A stretch of DNA of 53,995 nucleotides from Thermoproteaceae archaeon (lineage in GTDB: Archaea; Thermoproteota; Thermoprotei; Thermoproteales; Thermoproteaceae). Position 1 is the stretch's first letter. Every line of letters begins with the position of its first letter. Made by a program: the position numbers and the translations under genes. Where the stretch lies: NCBI GenBank assembly GCA_015521775.1, contig WANN01000013.1:1-53995 (forward strand), written 5' to 3'. The notes under the pieces were generated by a model. That model was not told where the DNA came from. It did no database searches and worked only from the letters and a program-made list of their open reading frames with translations. Positions 1-7,974 of the stretch are shown one piece after another.

Positions 1-156
1 GTCACCAGGTTCGCGGGGCCCATCCCCGGGTGGCGGTACTCCGTGCGCCGGGAGGACCTGGTCGAGGTGCTGCGCCTGGCGTCGCACCCCGACTGGTGGC
101 GGTACATCCTACGGGACGCCTTCGTCACCCCGCGGAAGAGGCGGCGCCTCAAGTAA
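1..156 (+). CDS. C-terminal fragment of an unrecognised protein, cut by the window edge
   Basis: Frame 1 is open from the first base to a TAA at 154-156, giving 51 residues rich in Trp and Arg and ending in a basic tail (RKRRRLK). The N-terminus lies outside the window. I do not recognise a family. The stop codon sits in a sequence (152-169) that is almost identical to the one ending the small ORF at 28557-28688. This may tie it to the same kind of accessory element. Codon use matches the window. Confidence 0.45.
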   Translation, partial: VTRFAGPIPGWRYSVRREDLVEVLRLASHPDWWRYILRDAFVTPRKRRRLK

Positions 157-170
157 CCCCCCTTTTTTCT
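157..170 (+). terminator. C-run plus T6 terminator-like sequence
   Basis: Six C followed by six T come directly after the stop codon of the preceding gene. Oligo-T is the usual intrinsic termination signal in archaea. The same layout follows the stop at 28688. Confidence 0.4.
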
Positions 171-214
171 GTACACCTATGGCACACCTATTGTCCCCCC
201 ATACGTGTGGGGAC

Positions 215-748
215 ATGAAGCCACGGAGGGTGCTCGACCTGGTCGCGGCATGGGCCGATAGGTGGGGGTGCCGCCGGAGGGCCTATCTCGACGTCCTGGT
301 GGTCCGGGCGCCTCGGCACGTCCTGGGGCCCTGCATGCCGGGCGAGGCGGCGGCCGACTGGGCGTGGGGCGGCGGCGAGTTCTTCACGGGAAGCGTCGAG
401 AGGTTCCTGGCCTGGGCCGCGGGCACCCACGTGAATGTCAAGGCGGTGGGGGACAGCCGCGTCTATGCGGGGAGGAGCGTGCCTAACCGGCACCGCCGTG
501 TCTCCCCGGTAAGCGTCCTCGCAGCGCTGATGTTCAGGGGCGCGGTGACACGCGAGTACCTTTGGGGCCCAGTCCTACCCTCGTGGTACGTTGAGCGTTA
601 CTGGGACAGGCCCTACGGGACGGTACCCCGGGAATCGGTGAGGGCACTGGCAAGGTATGTGACACGTATCCCAGAACAGCTACGGGACCTATTAGACGTG
701 TTGAAGATACGTGAATGGGAGACGGTAAAGGAGATAGCCGGAACCTAA
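215..748 (+). CDS. Hypothetical protein (177 aa)
   Basis: Open frame of 177 codons from ATG 215; an earlier in-frame ATG exists at 179. I prefer 215 because a hairpin (GTCCCC at 193-198, GGGGAC at 209-214) ends right against that ATG. The protein is soluble, basic and rich in aromatic residues, with no signal peptide or membrane span and no motif I recognise. It lies between two unrecognised genes on the same strand, which suggests accessory DNA. It is followed by an AT-rich stretch with a new TATA-like element at 786-793. Confidence 0.6.
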   Translation: MKPRRVLDLVAAWADRWGCRRRAYLDVLVVRAPRHVLGPCMPGEAAADWAWGGGEFFTGSVERFLAWAAGTHVNVKAVGDSRVYAGRSVPNRHRRVSPVSVLAALMFRGAVTREYLWGPVLPSWYVERYWDRPYGTVPRESVRALARYVTRIPEQLRDLLDVLKIREWETVKEIAGT

Positions 749-870
749 ACCGGTTTTCCCTTTTGAACTGTGAGAACAAAATTCCGGTTTTTATCTTGAC
801 GTGGCGAGGTGTCAATGGGGCCTTACTCAGTTCCCCCTCGCCGTATAGGACGTGGTCGAGGAGTGCGGAA

Positions 871-1113
871 GTGGCGGGCGCCAATGGACATAGCCTGGCC
901 ATAAGCGAGGACACCGTGGACATATGCGGCGTAACCTTCAAGTGGACCGTCAACACGGTCGCGGTTAAGGGCAACACGCTTCCATGCGACGAAGCGTGTT
1001 GGCACCTCCTGAAAATGCGTGTACTGGCCCATTATATCCAATCAGGCGGCCCGCTTACCGACGAAGAGGTCAGGGAGATTCTTCTGGCCGCTACAGGGGT
1101 TGAGCCTCCCTAG
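871..1113 (+). CDS. Small hypothetical protein (80 aa), start uncertain
   Basis: Frame runs to TAG 1111-1113 and overlaps the 3-prime end of hisE tail to tail by 23 bases. The ORF is open back to 715, but the plausible start is GTG 871, giving 80 residues. The nearest TATA-like element (786-793) is about 80 bases upstream, so the start is not settled. The sequence looks protein-like: a beta-rich N-terminal half with two Cys, then a helical C-terminus. I recognise no family. Confidence 0.5.
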   Translation: MAGANGHSLAISEDTVDICGVTFKWTVNTVAVKGNTLPCDEACWHLLKMRVLAHYIQSGGPLTDEEVREILLAATGVEPP

Positions 1114-1405
1114 ACGACATCTCCCGGTGCCTCTCCTCGAGCACCCTACATACGTCCCCCAGGGATAGGCCTTGCGCGCGTAGGAGCACAGCCACGTGGT
1201 ATATGAGGTCTGCCGCCTCCTCGAGCACCCTTTTCTTGTCCTCAGCCAACGAGGCCACAACGAGCTCCAACGCCTCTTCCCCAACCTTGCGCGCCACTTT
1301 GCCCATACCAGCGCTCAGTAGCCTATAGGTGTAGCTTTCGGGCCCCCCCGACAGGGCCCTTTCGTGCACCACGCTGTCGAGGCGGTCCAGAAATATGCAG
1401 CCCAT
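1091..1405 (-). CDS. hisE: Phosphoribosyl-ATP pyrophosphatase
   Basis: Second enzyme of histidine synthesis: hydrolyses phosphoribosyl-ATP to phosphoribosyl-AMP and pyrophosphate. At 104 aa it has the usual length of stand-alone HisE. The MazG-type all-alpha fold is visible with its Mg-binding acidic residues E43/E44/E47 and E62/E63/D66 (segments GEEALELVV and EEAADLIYH). Its ATG overlaps the rps19 stop by one base (TAATG), so it is co-transcribed with and probably translationally coupled to rps19. No other his gene is nearby, so the histidine pathway is dispersed in this genome. Confidence 0.95.
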   Translation of the reverse strand: MGCIFLDRLDSVVHERALSGGPESYTYRLLSAGMGKVARKVGEEALELVVASLAEDKKRVLEEAADLIYHVAVLLRAQGLSLGDVCRVLEERHREMSSREAQPL

Positions 1406-1875
1406 TACTTGGAGGCTATGTGGAGGGAGCCGCGGGTCGCCTTGAGTCCCGGCTCTCCGTGCTGCACTATCCTAGTGGTCAGGGCGAACTCGCCCAGGTA
1501 GTGGCCTATGTGCCACGGAGATATGTACACGGGTATCCAGGCAATGCCGTTATATACATGTATGGTGAGGCCAACCATCTCGGGCATTATTATCATGTCC
1601 CTTGCATGGGTCCTTATGACGACCTTCCTGCCCTCGGCCATGAGCCTTTTAGCCCTGTGCACCTTTTCCAAGAGCTTCCTATGTTCGGGCTTCAGCCCGC
1701 GCCTAAGGCTCCTCCTCTGCCTTGCGGGCAGCAGCTTGACGAACTCGTCCATGGGCATCTTGAGTATCTCGTCGAGCGTCTTCCCACGGTACCTGAAGCT
1801 TCCCCAGTCATCGGGCGGTATGGCTGTTGGGGTCACCCACCCCTTTTCCCCAGCCTTATCGGCCTTCTTCGACAC
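1405..1875 (-). CDS. rps19: Small ribosomal subunit protein uS19
   Basis: Protein of the 30S head that contacts 16S rRNA together with uS13. The 156-aa product is archaeal type, with an N-terminal extension and the conserved core GLTIHVYNG...[16 protein letters not shown] at about residues 102-130. A TATA-like AT-rich element (about 1890-1900) precedes the ATG and overlaps the end of the next gene. It stands outside an S10 cluster: its usual partner rpl22 is about 12 kb away at 14108, and here it heads a two-gene unit with hisE. Confidence 0.97.
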   Translation of the reverse strand: MSKKADKAGEKGWVTPTAIPPDDWGSFRYRGKTLDEILKMPMDEFVKLLPARQRRSLRRGLKPEHRKLLEKVHRAKRLMAEGRKVVIRTHARDMIIMPEMVGLTIHVYNGIAWIPVYISPWHIGHYLGEFALTTRIVQHGEPGLKATRGSLHIASK

Positions 1876-1897
1876 GTGGGGTTAGCCGGTATATTAT

Positions 1898-2539
1898 TTA
1901 AGCTTTGCCGTGCTCCCGGCGCTTTCTCAGGTACTCCTCGGCGCTCCCTATAGCCCTAGCGGGCACGCCCGCAACCACTGTATGCGGCTCCACGTCACGC
2001 GTGACGACCGCACCAGCGGCCACCACAGCGCCCTCCCCCACAGTGATGCCGGGCAGCAACGTGGCGTTGGCCCCTATGACGGCGCCCCTCCTCACAACTA
2101 CCGGGTCCAGCCTCTCGCTCGGCGGATATTTGTCGTTAGTCAGCACTGCGTTTGGCCCAATGAACACGCCGTCCTCAATTATGGTGCCGTTCGGTATATA
2201 CACCATCGCCTGTATCGACACGTTGTCGCCTATCCTCACGTCCGCCTCAACCACCGCGTGGGTACCAACCCTGGTGCCCCTACCTATGTGTGAGCGCTCC
2301 CTTACAAGGACCCCATGGCCCAGCTCCGCGCCGTCGCCCAAGGTGGCGCCCTCGTATATTACCGAGCCCGAGCGGACCACTACGCTAGTTCCGAGAACGG
2401 AGCCCTCGCTTCCCCTGTCCATCTCAAACATGTCCTTTGCGCTCCTCAGCTTGGCCCTGGTGGGGTACCCCACTATAGCCCCCTCGACCACGCTCCCAGA
2501 GCCTATGACGGTCGGCCCCAGGATTATTGACCTTATCAC
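1898..2539 (-). CDS. Left-handed beta-helix acyl- or acetyltransferase
   Basis: 213-aa hexapeptide-repeat protein (LbH/WbbJ class). Repeats such as IGSGSVVEGAIVG, IGDNVSIQAMVYIPNG and IGANATLLPGITVGEGAVV run through most of the chain, and a typical C-terminal VVAGVPARAIG follows. Relatives transfer acetyl or other acyl groups to sugar nucleotides. The sugar nucleotidyltransferases in this window make a role in surface glycan synthesis plausible. The frame is open much further upstream, but GTG 2539 lies about 30 bases after a TATA element (about 2566-2573), so I take it as a leaderless start. It is divergent from the coiled-coil gene at 2613. Confidence 0.85.
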   Translation of the reverse strand: MIRSIILGPTVIGSGSVVEGAIVGYPTRAKLRSAKDMFEMDRGSEGSVLGTSVVVRSGSVIYEGATLGDGAELGHGVLVRERSHIGRGTRVGTHAVVEADVRIGDNVSIQAMVYIPNGTIIEDGVFIGPNAVLTNDKYPPSERLDPVVVRRGAVIGANATLLPGITVGEGAVVAAGAVVTRDVEPHTVVAGVPARAIGSAEEYLRKRREHGKA

Positions 2540-2612
2540 ATGCGCATTGGCATAACGGGCCCTAGAGGATATATACGTCACAAGTTTTAATACGGGGCGC
2601 CATTTAAAGGTT
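2540..2612. promoter_or_regulatory. Divergent promoter region
   Basis: 73-base gap between two divergent starts. The sequence TATATA near 2568 serves the leftward acyltransferase gene. The sequence TTTAATAC near 2585 serves the rightward coiled-coil gene, 26-28 bases before its ATG. Both spacings fit leaderless transcripts. Confidence 0.6.
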
Positions 2613-3020
2613 ATGGAAGAATACGCCTTTGTAGGCGAGCTGCAGGAGGTGTCTAGGATTCTTAGGGGCATAGAGGAGAGGCTCAAGAGGATAGAGGCCA
2701 AGATGGAGGAGGGAAGGGCCAGGGAGCCGGGGGAAGCCGCGCCCCCATTCATAGCCGAGCTCAACGAGGTGAGGGAGAGGCTGGCGAAGATAGAGATGAT
2801 GGTTTCCATGGGCTCCGTTGGGCTGGACCCGGTCGTGGCGCAGGTGTCCGCCATAAGGGACTCGGTCGCGGGACTTTCAGAGACCGTGGCCGAGCTGGGC
2901 AACCTCATAAGGGAGACCATACTCAAGTTCTCCGATTGTAGGAACGTTATGGACACGCTACTATTTGAGAAACTCCTCGACATCGAACAAAAGGTTGAAA
3001 AACTTAGGGGGGCCCTATAA
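2613..3020 (+). CDS. Coiled-coil protein (135 aa)
   Basis: Small, highly charged protein with two predicted coiled-coil parts (about residues 8-36 and 45-65), a Pro/Ala linker near residue 40, and a C-terminal helical part with one Cys. There is no signal peptide or membrane span. The stop lies only 6 bases before the next ATG, so it forms a two-gene operon with the long coiled-coil protein at 3027, and the two probably act together. I recognise no family; a structural or chromosome-organising role is only a guess. Confidence 0.8.
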   Translation: MEEYAFVGELQEVSRILRGIEERLKRIEAKMEEGRAREPGEAAPPFIAELNEVRERLAKIEMMVSMGSVGLDPVVAQVSAIRDSVAGLSETVAELGNLIRETILKFSDCRNVMDTLLFEKLLDIEQKVEKLRGAL

Positions 3021-3026
3021 CGCGAG

Positions 3027-4343
3027 ATGTTCTCCTCCAAAAGGATAGATGAAATAGCAGACAAGGTTACGGCGCTCGAGAGAGCCATAAACGAACTGTC
3101 GGAGAAGTTCGCAGCACTGGGCGAGGAAATAGGCAATATTAGGAGCGCCCTCATAGGCGAGGTGAGGACCAGCATGGCCGAGATCAAGCGCGGCATAGAC
3201 GCCGTGAACTCCCTGCTTCCAAGGCTGCTCAGGGACCTGACGGACTCCAGCACCAAGTCCCTGGACGCCTCACGTAACCTGTTGAACTACGTGCAGCAGG
3301 TCAGCGGGGCGCTTTCTGAGCTCAACGCGGCGTCGGACAGGCTGGGAGCCCTCCTCGGCAGGCTCGAGGAGGGGATAGAGGCGGTGGCCCGTTACGTGGC
3401 GGAGGTCAAGACGGTCCGCGACCTTGTGGATAGGAACCTGGACGCGTTGGAATCCACTAAAAAGGTCCTGGAACACCTCTCCGCCCACATCTCGGCCCTG
3501 CAGGACTCCGCGAGGAAGCTGGACGCCCGTGTGGCGGAATACGAGAAGAGGGTCGCAGCGCTCAGCAGCAAGGAGGCGGAGCTGAGGGTGAAGGAAGAGT
3601 TCATCACGCGTAGGGAGACGGAGCTGAGGGCCATACGCGACGAGATTCGCCGCGCTACCGACGCATTGACCGTCCTGCAGAACCTGCAGAGCAAGGTGGC
3701 CTCCCTGGTGGACCTGGTTACTAGGAAAGAGGAGGCCATGAGGGAAAAGGAGAGGAGGCTGGAGGAGCTGGGGAGGTTCCTCTCCCAGAAGGAGCTCGAG
3801 TTGAAGCGGCTTGAACAGGAACTTGCGGCGCAACAGGTAAGGATAGAGGCCGAGAAGGCGAAGGTGGAGGAGATAAACAGGCGTGAGGCCCAGCTCAAGA
3901 ACAGGGAGGCCGAGCTGGCCAAGCTGGAGGAGGAGCTGGCCCGAAAGAGGGCGGAGGTGGAGGAGCTGGAAAAGCGCAACGCGAGGCTCCTAGAGGAGCT
4001 GAGGCGCATCGAGGCCGAGGTGAGGTCCAGGGAGCAGACACTGGCCGAGCTCGACAACAAGATCAGGGAAAAGGAGGTGGAGCTGTTCGACGTGCTTGAG
4101 CCGTTCGTCAGGAGGGTCCTAGAGGAACAAAAGCGTTTCGTGGACTGGGAGCGCCACCTGGTGGAAAGGGAGAGGGAGCTCGTGGCGTACCACAGGTCGC
4201 TGATAGCGAGGGAGGCCTACCTGTCCGAGCTAAAGTCGAGGCTCGACGAGAGGGAGAGACGCGTCAAGGAACTAGAGGAGAGGTGCGGCGAAAAGAAGGG
4301 GCATTATGGCGAGGAAGAATACGTAGAGGAACACGGCGAGTGA
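3027..4343 (+). CDS. Long coiled-coil protein (438 aa)
   Basis: Nearly the whole chain is heptad-like and rich in Glu, Lys, Arg and Leu. A less regular region at about 40-165 is followed by a continuous coil from about 165 to 410 and an acidic tail with a single Cys near its start. It has no Walker A motif and no Cys pair for a Zn hook, so it is not a complete SMC or Rad50. It is cytoplasmic by sequence. It sits directly behind the 135-aa coiled-coil gene. Its last 72 bases overlap the membrane protein gene on the other strand. Confidence 0.88.
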   Translation: MFSSKRIDEIADKVTALERAINELSEKFAALGEEIGNIRSALIGEVRTSMAEIKRGIDAVNSLLPRLLRDLTDSSTKSLDASRNLLNYVQQVSGALSELNAASDRLGALLGRLEEGIEAVARYVAEVKTVRDLVDRNLDALESTKKVLEHLSAHISALQDSARKLDARVAEYEKRVAALSSKEAELRVKEEFITRRETELRAIRDEIRRATDALTVLQNLQSKVASLVDLVTRKEEAMREKERRLEELGRFLSQKELELKRLEQELAAQQVRIEAEKAKVEEINRREAQLKNREAELAKLEEELARKRAEVEELEKRNARLLEELRRIEAEVRSREQTLAELDNKIREKEVELFDVLEPFVRRVLEEQKRFVDWERHLVERERELVAYHRSLIAREAYLSELKSRLDERERRVKELEERCGEKKGHYGEEEYVEEHGE

Positions 4344-4601
4344 AAGGCCGTACAGCATAGCCACAACCAACCTCTGCAGTTTCAGCTCCGCCACCTCGTC
4401 GTCGGTTGATGCCAGGTCGAGGCTCAGCCCCGTCTGCTTCACCGCAAAGAGGAACACCACTGTGGCCACGACCACCAGCGCTACGAGCACCACTATGAGT
4501 GGGCCCAGCATAGGGCCCCTGAGCACCGCTACCACATACGTTGAGGCGGAAAGAGCGGTAAGCGTGCTTGAGAGCACCGACGAGAGCACGGCAAGGTTCA
4601 T
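4272..4601 (-). CDS. Small membrane protein (109 aa)
   Basis: Three or so hydrophobic segments (about residues 8-28, 32-55 and 82-107) are separated by one polar loop carrying Asp/Glu. No family is recognised. ATG 4601 is the start taken here; an in-frame ATG at 4628 would add 9 residues and lies closer to the AT-rich element near 4671-4680. The gene ends inside the long coiled-coil gene on the opposite strand (72-base tail-to-tail overlap). Being next to the surface protein gene (divergent) suggests a cell-envelope role, but that is inference. Confidence 0.65.
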   Translation of the reverse strand: MNLAVLSSVLSSTLTALSASTYVVAVLRGPMLGPLIVVLVALVVVATVVFLFAVKQTGLSLDLASTDDEVAELKLQRLVVAMLYGLSLAVFLYVFFLAIMPLLFAAPLL

Positions 4602-4812
4602 GGTCCCTGCGCCACATCCGCCATCCATGCAGCGATGCGGGCACGCTCCATGCGGCTTCCCATGCCCACAAATATAAACTTGGATGTCCCAGCGCCGTGG
4701 CCTCTCCCGCCAGGGTGGCAGGTCCCCATCAGGCTGCCCTTCACCCGTAGAGCGGCGGTAACGGCGCGGTTTTTGAACGTTACGGTATAATTGACCGGGC
4801 CCATGGCTCTGC

Positions 4813-6240
4813 GTGGTAGTTATAGCGCTCCCACTACTGCTGTTGTTTGGAGCTATGACGTGGGCCGCGTCTCTGTGGACGATCACCCTGTTCAACGGGA
4901 CGAGCAATGTGGACATAATACATGACGTGCCCGCGGTAAGGGTGTACCCAGTTAACGGCACCCTTACAGTGCTAGTGGACCCGTACTCGGACCTTGCTAT
5001 CAAGGGGTTCCGCATGGTTGACCATGCCGGCAATGAGGTCGAGGGGTCCGTGCTCGGCCTTCCGACTCCAAAGGAGGTCACGGTATACGCCGAGGCGCCG
5101 GCGTACCTTGTGGTCAGCCTCGACAAGTGGCGCAGCTTCGTGCCCAGCAGGGGCGCAGTGCCATACAGCGAGATGGTCGAGGTGGCCAACAGGACCGAGG
5201 TCACGGTGAAGTACATGGCGATCGTCACGATGTACTCATATGTGGAGCCGAGGATAGTGGGAGACTACACGTACATATTGGACAGAAGGAGGATAGAGCT
5301 CGGAAACGATGGGGGCATATCGCTTTACGTTGTGGAGGCAGTGGCCTATAGCAACTTCACCCTTATCGGCATTGGGAAGGCCAACGTGACCTACTTTCTG
5401 CCCGTGGGGGGCCGAGCGGCCGGGGAGTGGGGCGAGACCCGGGTGAGGATATGCGGCAAGTCCGTGTTGGTCAGGGGGACCGAGCGGCCTGTCACCGCCG
5501 TCGTGCATGGCACGCCCATCACGATATACTCATTGCCCCCCAACGTGACAGAGTTCGATGTGCCCAGCGTCGAGGTCGAGGGATCCGTGGTGCTCGACGT
5601 GGACGGGAATCCAATAGTGGGCAATGTCTCCCTGGAGCTGCAGGGGGATGGCGCCCGGGGCAGGTGCCTGGTCGCTGGCCGCGGCCCCTACAAGGTGCAC
5701 GTGCTGATCAACGGGACTTTGGCCGATGTGGGCGTGGGCAGCGTCGCCAGCGACGGAAAGCTCGTGGTGAGGACGAGGCTTGTCAGGCTGCGCGCGGAGC
5801 TGGGCTTCGAGTGGCCCAACGTCACGCTTCTGTACCCCAGCTACGCCAAGCTAGGCGAGCCGGTGGAGGTCACAGTGGTTTATATGGGCGATGCCGTTGC
5901 CACCGTGAGGACCACGGCAAGCAGGACCACGATAATTGTGTCCAAACGCGACGCCATGGAAAGGGTTTGCTTCACCGATCTGCTTGGGGCGCCCCTCGCC
6001 GGCGCCACGCTGTATGCAGACGGCGTGGTCCTGAAGACGGACCGAGGCGGATGTACATGGGTGCTGAGGGGCATTCAGAGGGGGGTGGTCGCGTACGGCG
6101 GCCTGGAACTATCGGTTGACCTTAAGGGACAGTCTGCGCTGCCGCTGTTCACTGAGTGGTCCATACTGGCCGTGGCGGGCCTCTCGTCCGGTATAGGCGC
6201 CGCGGCGGCTGGCCTCGTGGCGGCTCTCAGGAAGAGGTAG
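4813..6240 (+). CDS. Secreted, membrane-anchored surface protein
   Basis: 475-aa protein with an N-terminal signal peptide (about residues 1-20, hydrophobic VVIALPLLLLFGAM), a large extracytoplasmic part rich in beta structure, and a C-terminal membrane anchor (about 448-471) ending in a basic cap (RKR). Nine Asn-X-Ser/Thr sequons are visible, so it is a likely N-glycoprotein. GTG 4813 lies 24 bases after TATAATT (4785-4793), which supports a leaderless GTG start. I recognise no enzyme motif; an S-layer-associated or binding role is inferred from architecture. A C/D guide RNA lies antisense immediately after its stop. Confidence 0.85.
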   Translation: MVVIALPLLLLFGAMTWAASLWTITLFNGTSNVDIIHDVPAVRVYPVNGTLTVLVDPYSDLAIKGFRMVDHAGNEVEGSVLGLPTPKEVTVYAEAPAYLVVSLDKWRSFVPSRGAVPYSEMVEVANRTEVTVKYMAIVTMYSYVEPRIVGDYTYILDRRRIELGNDGGISLYVVEAVAYSNFTLIGIGKANVTYFLPVGGRAAGEWGETRVRICGKSVLVRGTERPVTAVVHGTPITIYSLPPNVTEFDVPSVEVEGSVVLDVDGNPIVGNVSLELQGDGARGRCLVAGRGPYKVHVLINGTLADVGVGSVASDGKLVVRTRLVRLRAELGFEWPNVTLLYPSYAKLGEPVEVTVVYMGDAVATVRTTASRTTIIVSKRDAMERVCFTDLLGAPLAGATLYADGVVLKTDRGGCTWVLRGIQRGVVAYGGLELSVDLKGQSALPLFTEWSILAVAGLSSGIGAAAAGLVAALRKR

Positions 6241-6241
6241 G

Positions 6242-6290
6242 TCAGCGTTCGAAGGCCGCCTCACCAGCTCGGCCAGAATCCCGTCATCAC
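6242..6290 (-). ncRNA. C/D box guide sRNA, likely guide for tRNA Cm56
   Basis: On the minus strand the order is box C GTGATGA (6290-6284), an 11-nt guide, box D-prime CCGA (6272-6269), a 4-nt spacer, box C-prime GTGAGGC (6264-6258), a 12-nt guide, and box D CTGA (6245-6242). A TATA element (6312-6319) lies about 25 bases upstream, so the predicted transcription start falls on box C. The D guide contains TTCGAAC, the complement of the tRNA T-loop GTTCGAA, and the fifth base before box D pairs with C56. The RNA lies just downstream of pyrG on the same strand. Confidence 0.75.
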
Positions 6291-6321
6291 ACGTGCCGCG
6301 ATGCGTGTCCAGATAAATGTT

Positions 6322-7923
6322 TCACTTCCTTGGCTCTATCGCGGCCTTAAGCAGACCCAGGAAAAGCGGCGCAGGGCGCGTGGGCCTGCTCCTGAACTCG
6401 GGATGGAACTGGGAGGCCACGAAGTACGGATGTCCCCTCAGCTCCACTATCTCGACTTTCCTCGAGTCCCTTCTCCAGCCCGACACTATGAGTCCCCTCT
6501 CCACAAGCATGGGGAGGTAGTCCAGGTTTACCTCGTAGCGGTGCCTATGCCTCTCCACGGTTGTAGATGCCCCGTAGAGTCCGTGGGCCAACGTGCCTGG
6601 CACCAGCTCCACCTCCTTGTTGCCGAGTATCATGGTGCCCCCATACGCATCCACGTGCCTCTGCTCCGGCGCAAGGTGCACAACGGGGTGCGGGGTTTCT
6701 GGATCGAGTTCCTCGGAGTTGGCCCCCCTCAGACCAGCCACGTTACGCGCGAACTCGACTATGGCAAGCTGCATGCCGAAGCAGATTCCAAGGAACGGTA
6801 TCCCCTCCTCCCTTGCCAGCCTAACCCCCTCTATCATGCCCTCGGTCCCCCTCCGCCCGAAGCCGGGGAGTACTATGAGGGCATCGGCATCTGCGTAGTC
6901 CCAGATCCTCGCCGGCTCCTTCTCCACGAGGTCCGAGTCGCACCATTTGAAGATGGGCCTCACGCCGAGGTGCACCGCGGCATGGGTGACCGCCTCCACT
7001 ATGCTTATATACGAGTCCCTCAGCTTCACGTACTTGCCGCACATGACTACCTTGACCGATCTGACGGCGTTGTCCCACTTGGACAGGTAGGCGTCCCACT
7101 CGTCCCACCTCGGTTCCTGCCGCCCGTCGAGCCTGAGCAGCCGCGTCAGGTACTCGCCGAATCCCTGGGACTCCAGCATCTTGGGGACCCTGTACATGGT
7201 GTCCACGTCGTACGACGCGAAAATGGCGCCGAACGGGACGTTCGCGAAGAGGGCCACCTTTTTCCTTATGTCGTCGGGCAGGGGCTCCTGGGACCGCGCA
7301 ATTATTATGTCGGGCTGTATGCCTATCCTGCGCAGCTCCACCACGCTGTGCTGCAGGGGCTTCGTCTTCAGCTCGCCCGTGCTCCACAGCTTAGGCACCA
7401 GCGCCACATGTATGTAGGCCGTGTTTTCCGCCCCCTCCTCGATGCGCATCTGCCTAATGGCCTCGAGGAAAGGCAATTGCTCGTAGTCGCCTACAGTGCC
7501 CCCTATCTCCACCACGGATACGTCTGCGCCGCCGGACGAGGACCTTATCCTGTCCTTTATCTCGTCCGTGACGTGCGGTATCAGTTGGACCGTCTGGCCG
7601 AGGTACTCGCCCCGCCTCTCTCTGCTGATGACCGCATGATATATCTGGCCGCTCGTGATGTTGTTGTCCCTGGACAGCTCGACGTCTAGGAACCGCTCGT
7701 AATGGCCCAAGTCCAGGTCGGTCTCCCCTCCGTCGTATGTCACGAACACCTCGCCGTGCGCGAATGGGCTCATGGTGCCCGCATCCACGTTAAGGTATGG
7801 GTCCACCTTTATCGCTGTGACCCGCAGCCCCCTGGCCTTGAGTATCCTACCTATGGAGGCCGAGACCACGCCCTTACCCACACTGCTGAGGACGCCCCCA
7901 GTGACGAAGACGTATTTTGGCAT
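6322..7923 (-). CDS. pyrG: CTP synthase
   Basis: Makes CTP from UTP, ATP and glutamine. The 533-aa protein has the N-terminal synthetase domain (GGVLSSVGKG at residues 9-18, the Mg/ATP acidic site and the UTP-binding loop) followed by a class I glutamine amidotransferase domain with nucleophile Cys381 (GICFGMQLA) and the His-Glu pair (QFHPEF) near the C-terminus. The frame is open 10 codons further upstream, but ATG 7923 gives the usual N-terminus (MPKYVFVTGG) and lies about 25 bases after a TATA element (TTTATTAAG near 7948). It is a single transcription unit, followed by a C/D guide RNA. Confidence 0.98.
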   Translation of the reverse strand: MPKYVFVTGGVLSSVGKGVVSASIGRILKARGLRVTAIKVDPYLNVDAGTMSPFAHGEVFVTYDGGETDLDLGHYERFLDVELSRDNNITSGQIYHAVISRERRGEYLGQTVQLIPHVTDEIKDRIRSSSGGADVSVVEIGGTVGDYEQLPFLEAIRQMRIEEGAENTAYIHVALVPKLWSTGELKTKPLQHSVVELRRIGIQPDIIIARSQEPLPDDIRKKVALFANVPFGAIFASYDVDTMYRVPKMLESQGFGEYLTRLLRLDGRQEPRWDEWDAYLSKWDNAVRSVKVVMCGKYVKLRDSYISIVEAVTHAAVHLGVRPIFKWCDSDLVEKEPARIWDYADADALIVLPGFGRRGTEGMIEGVRLAREEGIPFLGICFGMQLAIVEFARNVAGLRGANSEELDPETPHPVVHLAPEQRHVDAYGGTMILGNKEVELVPGTLAHGLYGASTTVERHRHRYEVNLDYLPMLVERGLIVSGWRRDSRKVEIVELRGHPYFVASQFHPEFRSRPTRPAPLFLGLLKAAIEPRK

Positions 7924-7974
7924 GGCTACGGTGCGTACACGCTTAATAAACACTGCCTCCCACGGAGCTGGATA

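Noticed and set aside
815-904. 29-codon ORF about 25 bases after the TATA-like element at 786-793
   Set aside because: Well placed for a leaderless start, but very short, very basic and without a recognisable family; not enough to call.
2540-3256. N-terminal extension of the acyltransferase frame through the divergent coiled-coil gene
   Set aside because: The extension is the Ser-rich antisense shadow of the coiled-coil gene and lies upstream of the TATA element.
6301-7689. 462-codon open frame on the plus strand
   Set aside because: It is antisense to pyrG and its composition is that of a shadow frame rich in His, Pro and Arg; pyrG is unmistakable.
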